Shown here: positions 25,499-33,087 of the stretch, one piece after another
Position numbering within the stretch: the first letter of the stretch is position 1
Layout: each line of letters starts with the position of its first letter
Assembly (NCBI GenBank): GCA_944326615.1
Contig: CALVEO010000002.1
Coordinates: 36,245 to 100,244 of the forward strand
Reading direction: 5' to 3'
Source of the DNA: Candidatus Gastranaerophilales bacterium
GTDB taxonomy: Bacteria > Cyanobacteriota > Vampirovibrionia > Gastranaerophilales > Gastranaerophilaceae
DNA: 64,000 nucleotides
Translations under genes and position numbers: made by a program
The notes under the pieces: model-generated
What the model was told of the DNA's origin: nothing
The model's database searches: none
The model's input: the letters and a program-made list of their open reading frames with translations, nothing else

Positions 25499-26353
25499 AT
25501 GGGATATAAAATTTTATCAAAAAAAGAACTTTGTCCCAATCAGTTTGAAATTACGGTAGATGCGCCATACGTTGTAAGGAATGCCAAAGCTGGACAATTT
25601 ATAATATTCAGAGCAAATGCTGACAGTGAACGTGTTCCGCTTACTATTGCAGACGTTAACAAAGAAAAAGGCGAGCTTACCCTTGTATTTATGGCAGTCG
25701 GCTATTCAACAAAACAGCTGGCAGCATTAAATGCCGGAGATGAAATCCATGACATTGTTGGTCCTCTCGGACAACCTACTCATATAAAAAAATACGGAAC
25801 AGTAGTATGCCTGGCAGGCGGTTACGGTGCAGCTCCCTGCTATTTAATCGCAAAAGCATTTAAACAAGCAGGCAACAAAGTTTATATGATTATGGGAGCA
25901 AGAAACAAAGATTTGATATTCTGGCAGGATAAGATGAAAGATGCCTGCAATGAACTTTTCATAACCACAGATGACGGGACTATGGGTGAAAAAGGGTTTG
26001 TAACCCAGGTATTAGACAGAATTATTAAACAGGAAAAAATAGATTATGCAATAGCCGTCGGTCCTATGCCAATGATGAGAGCAGTGGCGGATTTAACACG
26101 TGAGAAAAATATTTATACTGAAGCAAGTATGAACCCGATTATGGTTGACGGAACAGGTATGTGCGGAGCATGCCGTATTACAGTCGGTGGAGAAACAAAA
26201 TTCGCATGTGTTGACGGGCCTGATTTTGATGCTCATAAAATTGACTTTGACGAAGTTATTAACAGAACAAAAATATATAAAGATCAGGAAAGAAAACGTG
26301 ATGAAAACTGCAATTTGTTAAAACAGGCTGCAGAAATATCAAATAAAAAGTAA
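25499..26353 (+). CDS. NfnA/SudB-like ferredoxin:NAD(P)H oxidoreductase flavoprotein
   Basis: The 284-residue protein has a ferredoxin reductase-type FAD domain ('RVPLTIADVN', about 45-54), a NAD(P) domain with 'VVCLAGGYGAAPCYLIAKAF', and a C-terminal Cys cluster 'GTGMCGACRITVGG ... FACVDG' for a [2Fe-2S] centre. This is the build of dihydroorotate dehydrogenase PyrK, sulfide dehydrogenase beta and NfnA. In Nfn it pairs with a GltA-like NfnB, but NfnB does not follow here; a small Cys protein and EtfBA do. It may therefore hand electrons between ferredoxin, NAD(P)H and ETF. Confidence 0.88.
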   Translation: MGYKILSKKELCPNQFEITVDAPYVVRNAKAGQFIIFRANADSERVPLTIADVNKEKGELTLVFMAVGYSTKQLAALNAGDEIHDIVGPLGQPTHIKKYGTVVCLAGGYGAAPCYLIAKAFKQAGNKVYMIMGARNKDLIFWQDKMKDACNELFITTDDGTMGEKGFVTQVLDRIIKQEKIDYAIAVGPMPMMRAVADLTREKNIYTEASMNPIMVDGTGMCGACRITVGGETKFACVDGPDFDAHKIDFDEVINRTKIYKDQERKRDENCNLLKQAAEISNKK

Positions 26354-26365
26354 GGAGAGAAAATT

Positions 26366-26548
26366 ATGGCTAAAGATATACCTTATTGTCCATTAATGAG
26401 TGCAGGATCTGATATTGATAAAGTTTGTACACTTGAAAGCTGTGCCTGGTATCTTCCAAGCGTCAGAAAATGTTCAATGTACATGCTTGCATATAACGCA
26501 CTATTGGAAACAAACGCAAGACAAAAAGCTGCTCAACAGCACAGATAA
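26366..26548 (+). CDS. small four-Cys protein between NfnA-like and EtfB
   Basis: This 60-residue protein starts after AAGGAGAG and has four Cys in about 30 residues (Cys8, Cys17, Cys22 and Cys32, in 'PYCPLM', 'KVCTLESCAWY' and 'RKCSMYML'). The spacing could bind zinc or an iron-sulfur cluster, but it is not a ferredoxin CxxCxxC pattern. Its 12-bp and 8-bp spacing to both neighbours makes it part of the flavoprotein operon. No family is recognised; a subunit or maturation role is inference. Confidence 0.7.
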   Translation: MAKDIPYCPLMSAGSDIDKVCTLESCAWYLPSVRKCSMYMLAYNALLETNARQKAAQQHR

Positions 26549-26556
26549 GGATTTTT

Positions 26557-27342
26557 ATGAAAATAATTGTCTGCATAAAACAAGTTCCGGATACCACAGA
26601 TATTAAATGGACAGAAAACAATACAATTCAAAGAGAAGGCGTTGAAAGCGTCATAAATCCTTATGATTTATACGCAATAGAAGAAGCTTTAAAATTAAAA
26701 AAAACTCTTGATGATGTTGAAATTACCGTTGTCACAATGGGGCCTTTACAGGCTGAAGAAATATTAAGAAAAGCAATAGCTGTAGGATGTGATAATGCTG
26801 TATTGATTTCTGACAAAAAATTCGCCGGAGCGGATACTTACGCTACAGGAAAAACAATAGCCTCGGCAATTAAGAGTAAATTACCTGATTATGATTTAAT
26901 TTTATGCGGGCAATTCGCTGTTGACGGGGATACTGCCCAAACAGGCCCCAGTATTGCTAATCAGCTAGGAATTGCACAGGTTACTTATGTAAAAGAACTT
27001 AACAAATGTGATGGTAAATGCATTTATGCAGTACGTGAAATTGAAGAAGGACTTGAGACAGTTAAAGCAGAATTTCCGGCGCTTATTTGTGTTTTAAAAG
27101 GGATGGAAGAACTTACACGCCCGAAGATTAACGGAATTATAAAAGCTCAAAATACAAAAATTACTGTATATACAATGGAAGATATAGGCCTTACTCCCGA
27201 AGAGACCGGAATTAAAGGTTCTCCTACCTACGTAAGCCGCGCATTCCGTCCTGAACATGACAGGGGAAAATGTGAAATATGCACTGACTGCAATGTTCTA
27301 GCAGATAAAATAAAAGAATTCGGAGGAATTTCAAATGAGTAA
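26557..27342 (+). CDS. etfB: electron transfer flavoprotein subunit beta
   Basis: The beta subunit has the family start 'IIVCIKQVPDTTDIKW', 'NPYDLYAIEEALKLK' and the nucleotide-contacting signature 'VDGDTAQTGPSIANQLG'. That signature is characteristic of the anaerobic ETF group able to bind a second FAD in place of AMP and bifurcate electrons. The 261-residue length is normal. A C-terminal 'CEICTDCN' Cys motif is an uncommon addition. The EtfA start overlaps by 8 bp. Confidence 0.93.
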   Translation: MKIIVCIKQVPDTTDIKWTENNTIQREGVESVINPYDLYAIEEALKLKKTLDDVEITVVTMGPLQAEEILRKAIAVGCDNAVLISDKKFAGADTYATGKTIASAIKSKLPDYDLILCGQFAVDGDTAQTGPSIANQLGIAQVTYVKELNKCDGKCIYAVREIEEGLETVKAEFPALICVLKGMEELTRPKINGIIKAQNTKITVYTMEDIGLTPEETGIKGSPTYVSRAFRPEHDRGKCEICTDCNVLADKIKEFGGISNE

Positions 27343-28360
27343 TATTATGTTATATGCAGAGGTTACAAAAGAGAATTACCTCCATACAGTAGTCTTTGAA
27401 CTAGCGTATAAAGCACAGGAACTTTCAAAAAAACTTGATAACGCGTCTGTCTCTGCTCTTTTAATATGTAAAACCGGATTGGCTGAAAATTTTAAAGAAG
27501 CATTTATAAATTCAGGCTTTGATTTTGTCTATATTGCAGAAAGCAACAGATTAACCTACTATTCAACCGAACTGTATTCAAAAATCGCGGTTGATATTAT
27601 AAGAGAAGTAAAACCTGATATTATACTTGTAGGCGCAACCACACAAGGCAGGGATTTGGCACCAAGAATTTCATCATCCCTTCATACAGGTTTAACAGCA
27701 GATTGTATAGGACTTGATATCAACGAAAAAGGCCAGCTTGCCGCGACACGTCCTACTTTCGGCGGAAAATTAATGGCTACTATTTTATGCAAAACTTTAC
27801 CGCAAATGGCAACTGTGAGACCAAAAGTTTTTAAGCCTGCACCTGAAAATATCGTTAAAGATACAAAATTTATTTATATAAAGCCTGAGATTGACAATAT
27901 TCAAAAGAAAGTAGAATTTATAGAGTTTGTAAAAGGTTTAAATACAGCGATTAATGAGCTTGACAGTGCCGAAATTATTGTTGCAGGCGGTAAGGGGATG
28001 AAAAATGAAGCCGGGTTTGAACTTTTAAAAAACTTCGCTGAATGCCTAGGCGGCTGTGTGGGAGCAAGCAGAGGGGCAGTTGATATGGGGCTTGCATCAT
28101 CTGATATTCAAATAGGCCAGACTGGAAAAACTGTTACGCCTAAATTATACATTGCCTGCGGGATTTCAGGAGCAATACAGCATATTGTCGGAATGCAGGA
28201 CAGTGATAAAATTATCGCAATAAATAACGATGATAAAGCTCCGATATTTGATGTAAGCGACTGTGGAATTGTCGGAGACGCATTTGAAATAATTCCTGAA
28301 TTAATAAGAATTATAAAAACATTAAATGATGATACGAATCCAAATATTAGTATTTCTTAA
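27335..28360 (+). CDS. etfA: electron transfer flavoprotein subunit alpha
   Basis: The alpha subunit holds the FAD-binding C-terminal domain: 'VAGGKGMKN', 'GCVGASRGAVDMG', 'IQIGQTGKTVTPKLYIACGI' and 'DKIIAINNDDKAPIFDVSDC'. The N-terminal half is a Rossmann-like domain with 'DIILVGATTQGRDLAPRIS'. Length is 341 residues. It carries no ferredoxin domain. It would form a heterodimer with EtfB; the partner dehydrogenase (for example a Bcd or a lactate dehydrogenase) is not in this window. Confidence 0.94.
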   Translation: MSNIMLYAEVTKENYLHTVVFELAYKAQELSKKLDNASVSALLICKTGLAENFKEAFINSGFDFVYIAESNRLTYYSTELYSKIAVDIIREVKPDIILVGATTQGRDLAPRISSSLHTGLTADCIGLDINEKGQLAATRPTFGGKLMATILCKTLPQMATVRPKVFKPAPENIVKDTKFIYIKPEIDNIQKKVEFIEFVKGLNTAINELDSAEIIVAGGKGMKNEAGFELLKNFAECLGGCVGASRGAVDMGLASSDIQIGQTGKTVTPKLYIACGISGAIQHIVGMQDSDKIIAINNDDKAPIFDVSDCGIVGDAFEIIPELIRIIKTLNDDTNPNISIS

Positions 28361-28390
28361 TACCCACAAAGATTTCGAGGAACTTATATC

Positions 28391-28419
28391 TTGACAAAAA
28401 TCAAAAAATCGTAAATAAT
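28391..28419 (+). promoter_or_regulatory. promoter of first pilin leader block
   Basis: TTGACA, 17 bases, AATAAT, followed by an AGGAGG ribosome-binding site at 28437-28442 and ATGATG at 28450. The same promoter recurs at 31257-31284 before the second pilin. Confidence 0.7.
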
Positions 28420-28449
28420 AAAAGAAAAAAAAAGTCAGGAGGATGAAAA

Positions 28450-28503
28450 ATGATGTATAGAGAAGCTTTGAACTGCCCCCCCCCCGCAAGCATAGCCGCT
28501 TAA
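28450..28503 (+). CDS. 17-codon leader reading frame before pilin 1
   Basis: The strongest start in the pilin region is ATGATG at 28450, 7 bases after AGGAGG. It encodes 'MMYREALN', then Cys, Pro-Pro-Pro and a few residues before TAA at 28501. A run of ten C (28476-28485) lies inside. One extra C would fuse this start to the frame that continues without a stop through the pilin to 29906, giving about 485 residues. The same 'MMYREALN' opening occurs at 31312. It is either the true pilin start, now out of frame, or a regulatory leader peptide. Confidence 0.5.
   Translation: MMYREALNCPPPASIAA
28476..28485 (+). repeat. run of ten C, possible phase-variable tract
   Basis: This is a homopolymer of ten C nine codons after a well-placed start. 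Such tracts slip at replication, and the register of this one decides whether the start is in frame with the pseudopilin. The equivalent place in the second copy reads C4-A-C5. Confidence 0.6.
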
Positions 28504-28574
28504 CCCGCGACATTAGGGCGTTTTCAGATTTTAAATTTTATTTAGGGGATCTTTATATTAGGGGCATTCTGAAC

Positions 28575-29906
28575 TTGTTTCAGAAGCTTGTTATTCAAAA
28601 ATTAGGGGCTTATCAGAAAGGTAAGTTATATAGCAGACAGAGGACCGGATGTCAGGAGGGCAAGCTATTATCTGTGCTGCGCACTAAAATAGCTTCTTTA
28701 TTTAGCCTGCCTTCCTGCCCTCTGAACTTCTGTTCTTCTGATAATGACCCTCTCCCCTGCCCTCCCCCGAGGGAGGGAGCATGTTCCCGTAAATTCAATC
28801 AGCAATCTAACGCCTGTCATTGCGAGCGACAGAATGGAGCGTCGCAATCTCATAATTTATATAATATTAATGAGATTACTACGTCGAATGCTTCGCATTC
28901 TCCTCGTAATGACATAGAAAATTCATGCAAAACCCAAGTAGTGGATGGAACGGCTACGTTCCCTCGCAATGACCTGCAAAGTTCATGCAAGACCCAATGT
29001 GGCGGGTGGAGCGGCTACGTTCCCCCTACACCAGGGGAGGGAAGCAGAAAAACGCGCTTCACTCTTCACTCTTCACTAAAAAAACACGCCGCGCTCACTT
29101 TGGCTGAGGGTGCTACGCACGTAGTCCACTTTGACGACATTCGTCGAGACGCGTTTAATTTGGTGAAAGATAATACGCACGTAGTCCACTTTGACGACAT
29201 TCGTCGAGACGCGTTTAATTTGGTGAAAGATAATGCGCACGTAGCCACTTCCGACAATCTTCGTCGTGCCGCCTTTACGTTGGCAGAGGTGTTGATTACC
29301 TTAGGAATTATAGGGGTTGTCGCGGCTTTGACCATGCCGGTATTGATATCAAACCACAAGAAAAAAACTACTGCAATAAAAGTAAAAAAAGCTTACTCAA
29401 TAATTTACCAGGCATTAACACGAGCACAGCTTGATTATGGCGGAATGGAAACTTGGGAATATCTTAGTTTTACTAATGACAACATTGAGGAACGTAGAAA
29501 TGCTTCAAAAATGTTTGCTGCTACATATCTAAAACCATATGTTAGTTCTATCAGATATGAGGAAGTCACCACGAAAAAAATCAATAATCTTAATATGACT
29601 ACACCACAAATTTATTTATCTGACGGAACAAGTATATTTATAAATACCGGAGATTGCTATGATATATTAGTTGACATAAACGGGGACAAAAATCCTAATG
29701 AAGGCGGTAGAGATGTTTTTGCATTTTATTTATGTAAAAATGGCAGTTCCGAATTTCCAAAATTCTATACATATGGCAATAGAGCCAGCAATGACAGGGA
29801 AACTTTAAAATCATTATGTCTGTCAGATACATTCCATCAAAGCTGCACAGGATTGCTTGAACATGACGGGTGGGAATTCAAAGATGATTATCCGATAAGA
29901 TTATAA
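28575..29906 (+). CDS. pseudopilin with repeat-filled N-terminal extension
   Basis: From about 29275 on this is a type IV pilin-like protein. The leader and membrane helix read 'AAFTLAEVLITLGIIGVVAA', followed by an alpha helix, a 'DINGDKNPNEGGRDVFAF' loop of likely metal-binding type, and a Cys-containing end 'GWEFKDDYP'. The 215 or so residues before it read like translated intergenic repeats. They include three 20-residue units that copy part of the leader ('LAEGATHVVHFDDIRRDAF' type). The nominal start at 28575 is TTG without a ribosome-binding site, so the true start is uncertain: an out-of-frame ATG at 28450, or an internal start nearer the leader. A prepilin peptidase would cut before the last Phe-Thr-Leu-Ala-Glu. 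Confidence 0.6.
   Translation: MFQKLVIQKLGAYQKGKLYSRQRTGCQEGKLLSVLRTKIASLFSLPSCPLNFCSSDNDPLPCPPPREGACSRKFNQQSNACHCERQNGASQSHNLYNINEITTSNASHSPRNDIENSCKTQVVDGTATFPRNDLQSSCKTQCGGWSGYVPPTPGEGSRKTRFTLHSSLKKHAALTLAEGATHVVHFDDIRRDAFNLVKDNTHVVHFDDIRRDAFNLVKDNAHVATSDNLRRAAFTLAEVLITLGIIGVVAALTMPVLISNHKKKTTAIKVKKAYSIIYQALTRAQLDYGGMETWEYLSFTNDNIEERRNASKMFAATYLKPYVSSIRYEEVTTKKINNLNMTTPQIYLSDGTSIFINTGDCYDILVDINGDKNPNEGGRDVFAFYLCKNGSSEFPKFYTYGNRASNDRETLKSLCLSDTFHQSCTGLLEHDGWEFKDDYPIRL
29101..29280 (+). repeat. three 60-bp tandem repeats at the pilin leader
   Basis: The units at 29101, 29161 and 29221 are in phase with the reading frame (20 codons each). The first two are nearly identical and the third has diverged. 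Each unit carries two small inverted repeats, (C)TACG-CA-CGTA(G) and GACGA-CAT-TCGTC, least clear in the third. A single related unit precedes the leader of the second pilin (about 31723-31782). Each unit begins with a version of the Leu-Ala-Glu/Val-Lys segment of the pilin leader. Confidence 0.85.
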
Positions 29907-29973
29907 CAAATATTTTTTTGTGCTAAAATAAATTAGTAATTGACCTGTTTTTCAAAGAAAGGATTTAAGGGAT

Positions 29974-31254
29974 ATGAATAAGGTAGTAGTCGGAGCTCAA
30001 TGGGGCGATGAAGGAAAAGCTAAAATTACTGATTTATTAGCACAGGATGCTGATTTAATTATCAGATATCAGGGCGGGTGCAACGCAGGACACACAGTTG
30101 TAGCGCACAACAAAACCTTTAAATTCCACCTTATACCTTCAGGAATTTTGTATAAAGACAAAACCTGTTTTATTGGAGCCGGAACCGTTATTCTGCCAGA
30201 ATACTTTGAGGAAGAAATTAATGGGCTTATAAAAGAAGGTATTGACGTAACAGGACTTAAAATCAATCCGCTTGCGTCTATTACAATGCCGTATCACACA
30301 GAAATTGACGGATATTCAGAAAACACTGCAACCAAAGGGAAAATCGGCACAACAAAAAAAGGTATAGGACCAACTTATACTGATAAAATGGCAAGAATAG
30401 GCTTAAAAGTAGAAGACCTGTATTCTGAAGATGCATTATCAGAAAAACTTGACATAATTCTTCCTTTAAAAAATAAAACTTTAAAAGAAGTTTATGGCTT
30501 GAAAACTTATACAAAAGAAGAAATTTTAACTTTATGCAAAAAATATGCTGAAATTTTCAAGCCTTATGTTTGCTTTGACTGGCAAAAAGTTCTTGAAGAT
30601 GCAAAGCGTGATAAAAAAGCTATTCTTTTTGAAGGTGCACAGGGGGTAATGCTTGATATCGACTACGGGACATACCCGTTTGTAACGTCATCAAATCCGA
30701 TAGGCGGAGGAGCATCAACAGGCTCAGGCTACGGTCCAACAATGATAGACGAAGTTATCGGGGTTGCAAAAGCATACGTAACAAGAGTCGGAGAAGGACC
30801 TTTTGTAACAGAATTGACAGATGAAACAGGAGATAAAATTCGTGAAATAGGTCATGAATACGGAGTTACAACAGGCAGAGCCAGAAGATGCGGGTGGTTT
30901 GACGCTGTTACAATGAAATATGCCGTTCTAGTCGGCGGGCTAACATCTATTGCATTAACAAAAATTGATGTGTTTGACAGTTTTGACGAAATAAAAGTTT
31001 GCATAGCCTACAAGGATACACGAAACAAAAAAATATACACAAGCTACCCAACAGATGTTTTTATCCACAAATACTTAGAACCGGTTTACGAAACTCACAA
31101 AGGCTGGGGGGTAAATGTATCAAATATTAGAGAATACGATAAATTACCTGAAAATTGTAAAAAATACCTTTCGCGCCTTGAGGAACTTTTAGAAGTACCT
31201 ATTTCAATAGTAAGCGTTGGACCTGACAGAGAACAGACTATTTTCAAAAAGTAA
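29974..31254 (+). CDS. purA: adenylosuccinate synthetase
   Basis: It joins aspartate to IMP with GTP in AMP synthesis. The 426-residue protein has the GTP-binding start 'VVVGAQWGDEGKAKITDLL', with Ala where most have Gly ('GDEGKGK'), then 'RYQGGCNAGHTVV', 'KGIGPTYTDKMAR', 'LFEGAQGVMLDIDYGTYPFV' and 'TRVGEGPF'. The catalytic Asp and His are present. AAGGG precedes the ATG. It sits between the two repeat-laden pilin loci, which may therefore share a duplication event around it. Confidence 0.97.
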   Translation: MNKVVVGAQWGDEGKAKITDLLAQDADLIIRYQGGCNAGHTVVAHNKTFKFHLIPSGILYKDKTCFIGAGTVILPEYFEEEINGLIKEGIDVTGLKINPLASITMPYHTEIDGYSENTATKGKIGTTKKGIGPTYTDKMARIGLKVEDLYSEDALSEKLDIILPLKNKTLKEVYGLKTYTKEEILTLCKKYAEIFKPYVCFDWQKVLEDAKRDKKAILFEGAQGVMLDIDYGTYPFVTSSNPIGGGASTGSGYGPTMIDEVIGVAKAYVTRVGEGPFVTELTDETGDKIREIGHEYGVTTGRARRCGWFDAVTMKYAVLVGGLTSIALTKIDVFDSFDEIKVCIAYKDTRNKKIYTSYPTDVFIHKYLEPVYETHKGWGVNVSNIREYDKLPENCKKYLSRLEELLEVPISIVSVGPDREQTIFKK

Positions 31255-31256
31255 TC

Positions 31257-31467
31257 TTGACAAAACTAAAAAATCGTAAATAATAAAAGAAAAAAGTCAG
31301 GAGGATGAAAAATGATGTATAGAGAAGCTTTGAATGCCCCACCCCCGCAAACGTAGTCGTTTAACCCGCAACAGTAGGACTTTTTCAGGTTTTAAATTTT
31401 ATTTAGGCTATCTTAATATAACTGTCATTCTGAACTTGTTTCAGAAGTTTGTTATTCAAAAATTAGG
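31257..31467 (+). repeat. second copy of promoter-leader block (first at 28391-28606)
   Basis: About 210 bp here match 28391-28606. The block holds TTGACA-N16-AATAAT (31257-31284), GTCAGGAGGATGAAAA, ATGATG at 31312 opening a 14-codon frame 'MMYREALN', a C-rich run, and the 'CTGAACTTGTTTCAG' intergenic repeat. The two copies flank purA and each leads into a pilin gene. Differences include the length and composition of the C-rich run. Confidence 0.8.
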
Positions 31468-32426
31468 TGGTAATACTGAAAGTTTTAAAATTCACTATGA
31501 GGCTGGAACGGCTACATCCTCACGCAATAACCTGCAAAATTCATGCAAAACACAGGTGGCGGGTGCAGCAGCTACGATGCCGCAAAGGGGAGAAGGAATA
31601 AATAAAAAGCGCCTGAAACGCAGAGAGCAATCTGACGTTCAGAATGATGTGCATCTTCAGAACCCTCTCCCTCAATCCCTCCCCCAGGGGAGGGAAGCAG
31701 AAAAACACGCCGCATTCACTCTTGCAGAAGGTGCTACGCACGTAGTCCACTTTGACGACATTCGTCGCGCTGCGTTCACTTTGGCGGAGGTGTTGATTAC
31801 ATTAGGAATTATTGGGGTAGTGGCGGCAATGACGATGCCCTCGGTTATTGGACACTATAAAAAACAAGAAACAATATCTAAACTTAAAAAAGCATATACT
31901 TCTATTAATCAAGCTTTAAAAATGTCTGAAATTGACAATGGGGAATATGAATATTGGGATGAAGGATTTGGCTTGGGAGCAGAACAATATCTACCAAAAT
32001 ACTGGCTGCCTTACTTTAATGTCTTAAAAATTTGTAATACATATTCTGAATGTAATTATAAAAAGAATTTCGCCTGGAATTTATTAAATGGAGAGGAATA
32101 TACTTTAACATTCAGCCACCCAAACCTGCGAATACCATTTATTACAACTGATGGAATTCTTTATTCAATAGAAGTGGGAAGTACAAATTCTGATGGAAGT
32201 TTTACTGAAAATAAGTTTATATTGATATAAACGGTTCAAAAGCAATACATTTGGAAAAGATGTATTTCAATTTATACGTGTAAAAGAAAAAGGCATATTA
32301 CCTGATTGCTACACCGAAGATACAAATACAATAAATTCAAACTGCAGTATAACTGGAAACGGAGATTGCTGCGCACAATTAATAATAATGAACGGCTGGC
32401 AGTTCCCTAAAGATTATCCGTATTGA
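31334..32426 (+). pseudogene. frameshifted pseudopilin, second copy
   Basis: The leader 'RRAAFTLAEVLITLGIIGVV' (coding from about 31762) and the first part of the pilin domain are intact. The frame is then lost near 32212, where TAA at 32228 ends it. The next frame reads 'YIDINGSK', and after a further shift near 32243 a third frame reads 'NTFGKDVFQFIRVKEKGILP' and ends 'NGWQFPKDYPY' at 32426. Two single-base losses therefore separate it from a full pilin with the usual 'DINGSK-GPN-GKDVF' loop. Its N-terminal 140 residues are translated repeats, as in the first copy. Confidence 0.75.
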
Positions 32427-32465
32427 TAAACAAATTACACATAACAACAAAGTATTTTAACTACA

Positions 32466-32509
32466 ATAGTCTCATAAATTTTTCTAGTATAATAAATTTA
32501 TGAGACTAT
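32466..32509 (+). promoter_or_regulatory. 16-bp perfect inverted repeat around -10 box and nadD start
   Basis: The arms at 32466-32481 and 32494-32509 (ATAGTCTCATAAATTT and its complement) flank a 12-base centre that contains TATAAT at 32488-32493. The nadD ATG (32500) lies inside the right arm and no ribosome-binding site is visible. If that TATAAT is used, transcription would start at or next to the ATG, giving a leaderless mRNA. A protein on the dyad would block the promoter. Confidence 0.7.
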
Positions 32510-33087
32510 GTATTTTTTCAGGGACGTTTAACCCTATTCATCAAGCACACATAAAAATGGCTGAATATGTTTTATCACATTACGGCTTTGATAAAATAAT
32601 TTTTATACCAGCATACAAGCCGCCTCATAAAGATTATGACAGCTCAATGTGCATTCACCGCTATAACATGGTAAAACTTGCTATTCAGAATAATCCGCGC
32701 TTTGAAATTTCAGATATTGAATATAAAAACGATGGCAAATCATACTCATATCTAACTTTGCTGGAGTTACACAAGCAATATAATATTGAAGGTAAAATTT
32801 ATTTTATTATAGGTACAGACGCTTTCAAACAAATTGAAAACTGGTATGAAACAGACAAATTAAAAAAACTTGTTGATTTTCTTGTTTTTATAAGAGAAAA
32901 TGAAACTGTTAATCTGGATTGGTTAAAAGAAAAAGGGTACACTTTTGAACTAGCGAGAATGCCCTTTACAGACATTTCATCAACAGATATAAGAGAGAGA
33001 ATATCACATGGCAAGGCAATTAATGGTCTTGTAACAAAAAATGTAGAGGATTATATATATAAAAATGGATTATACAAAAATACTTGA
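32500..33087 (+). CDS. nadD: nicotinate-nucleotide adenylyltransferase
   Basis: It makes deamido-NAD from nicotinate mononucleotide and ATP. The start 'MRLCIFSGTFNPIHQAHIKM' holds the nucleotidyltransferase GTFxPxHxxH motif. Further marks are 'DKIIFIPAYKPPHK', 'IIGTDAF' and the C-terminal 'ISSTDIRERI'. Length is 195 residues. The motif position confirms the ATG at 32500 although no ribosome-binding site precedes it. Its 3' end overlaps yqeK by 23 bp, the common nadD-yqeK pairing. Confidence 0.95.
   Translation: MRLCIFSGTFNPIHQAHIKMAEYVLSHYGFDKIIFIPAYKPPHKDYDSSMCIHRYNMVKLAIQNNPRFEISDIEYKNDGKSYSYLTLLELHKQYNIEGKIYFIIGTDAFKQIENWYETDKLKKLVDFLVFIRENETVNLDWLKEKGYTFELARMPFTDISSTDIRERISHGKAINGLVTKNVEDYIYKNGLYKNT

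Noticed and set aside
29101..29280. CRISPR array
   Set aside because: The 60-bp units are contiguous with no unique spacers, are in phase with a reading frame, and no cas gene is present.
32466..32509. Riboswitch before nadD
   Set aside because: It is a simple perfect dyad with a -10 box in the centre and no multi-helix architecture of a known NAD riboswitch.
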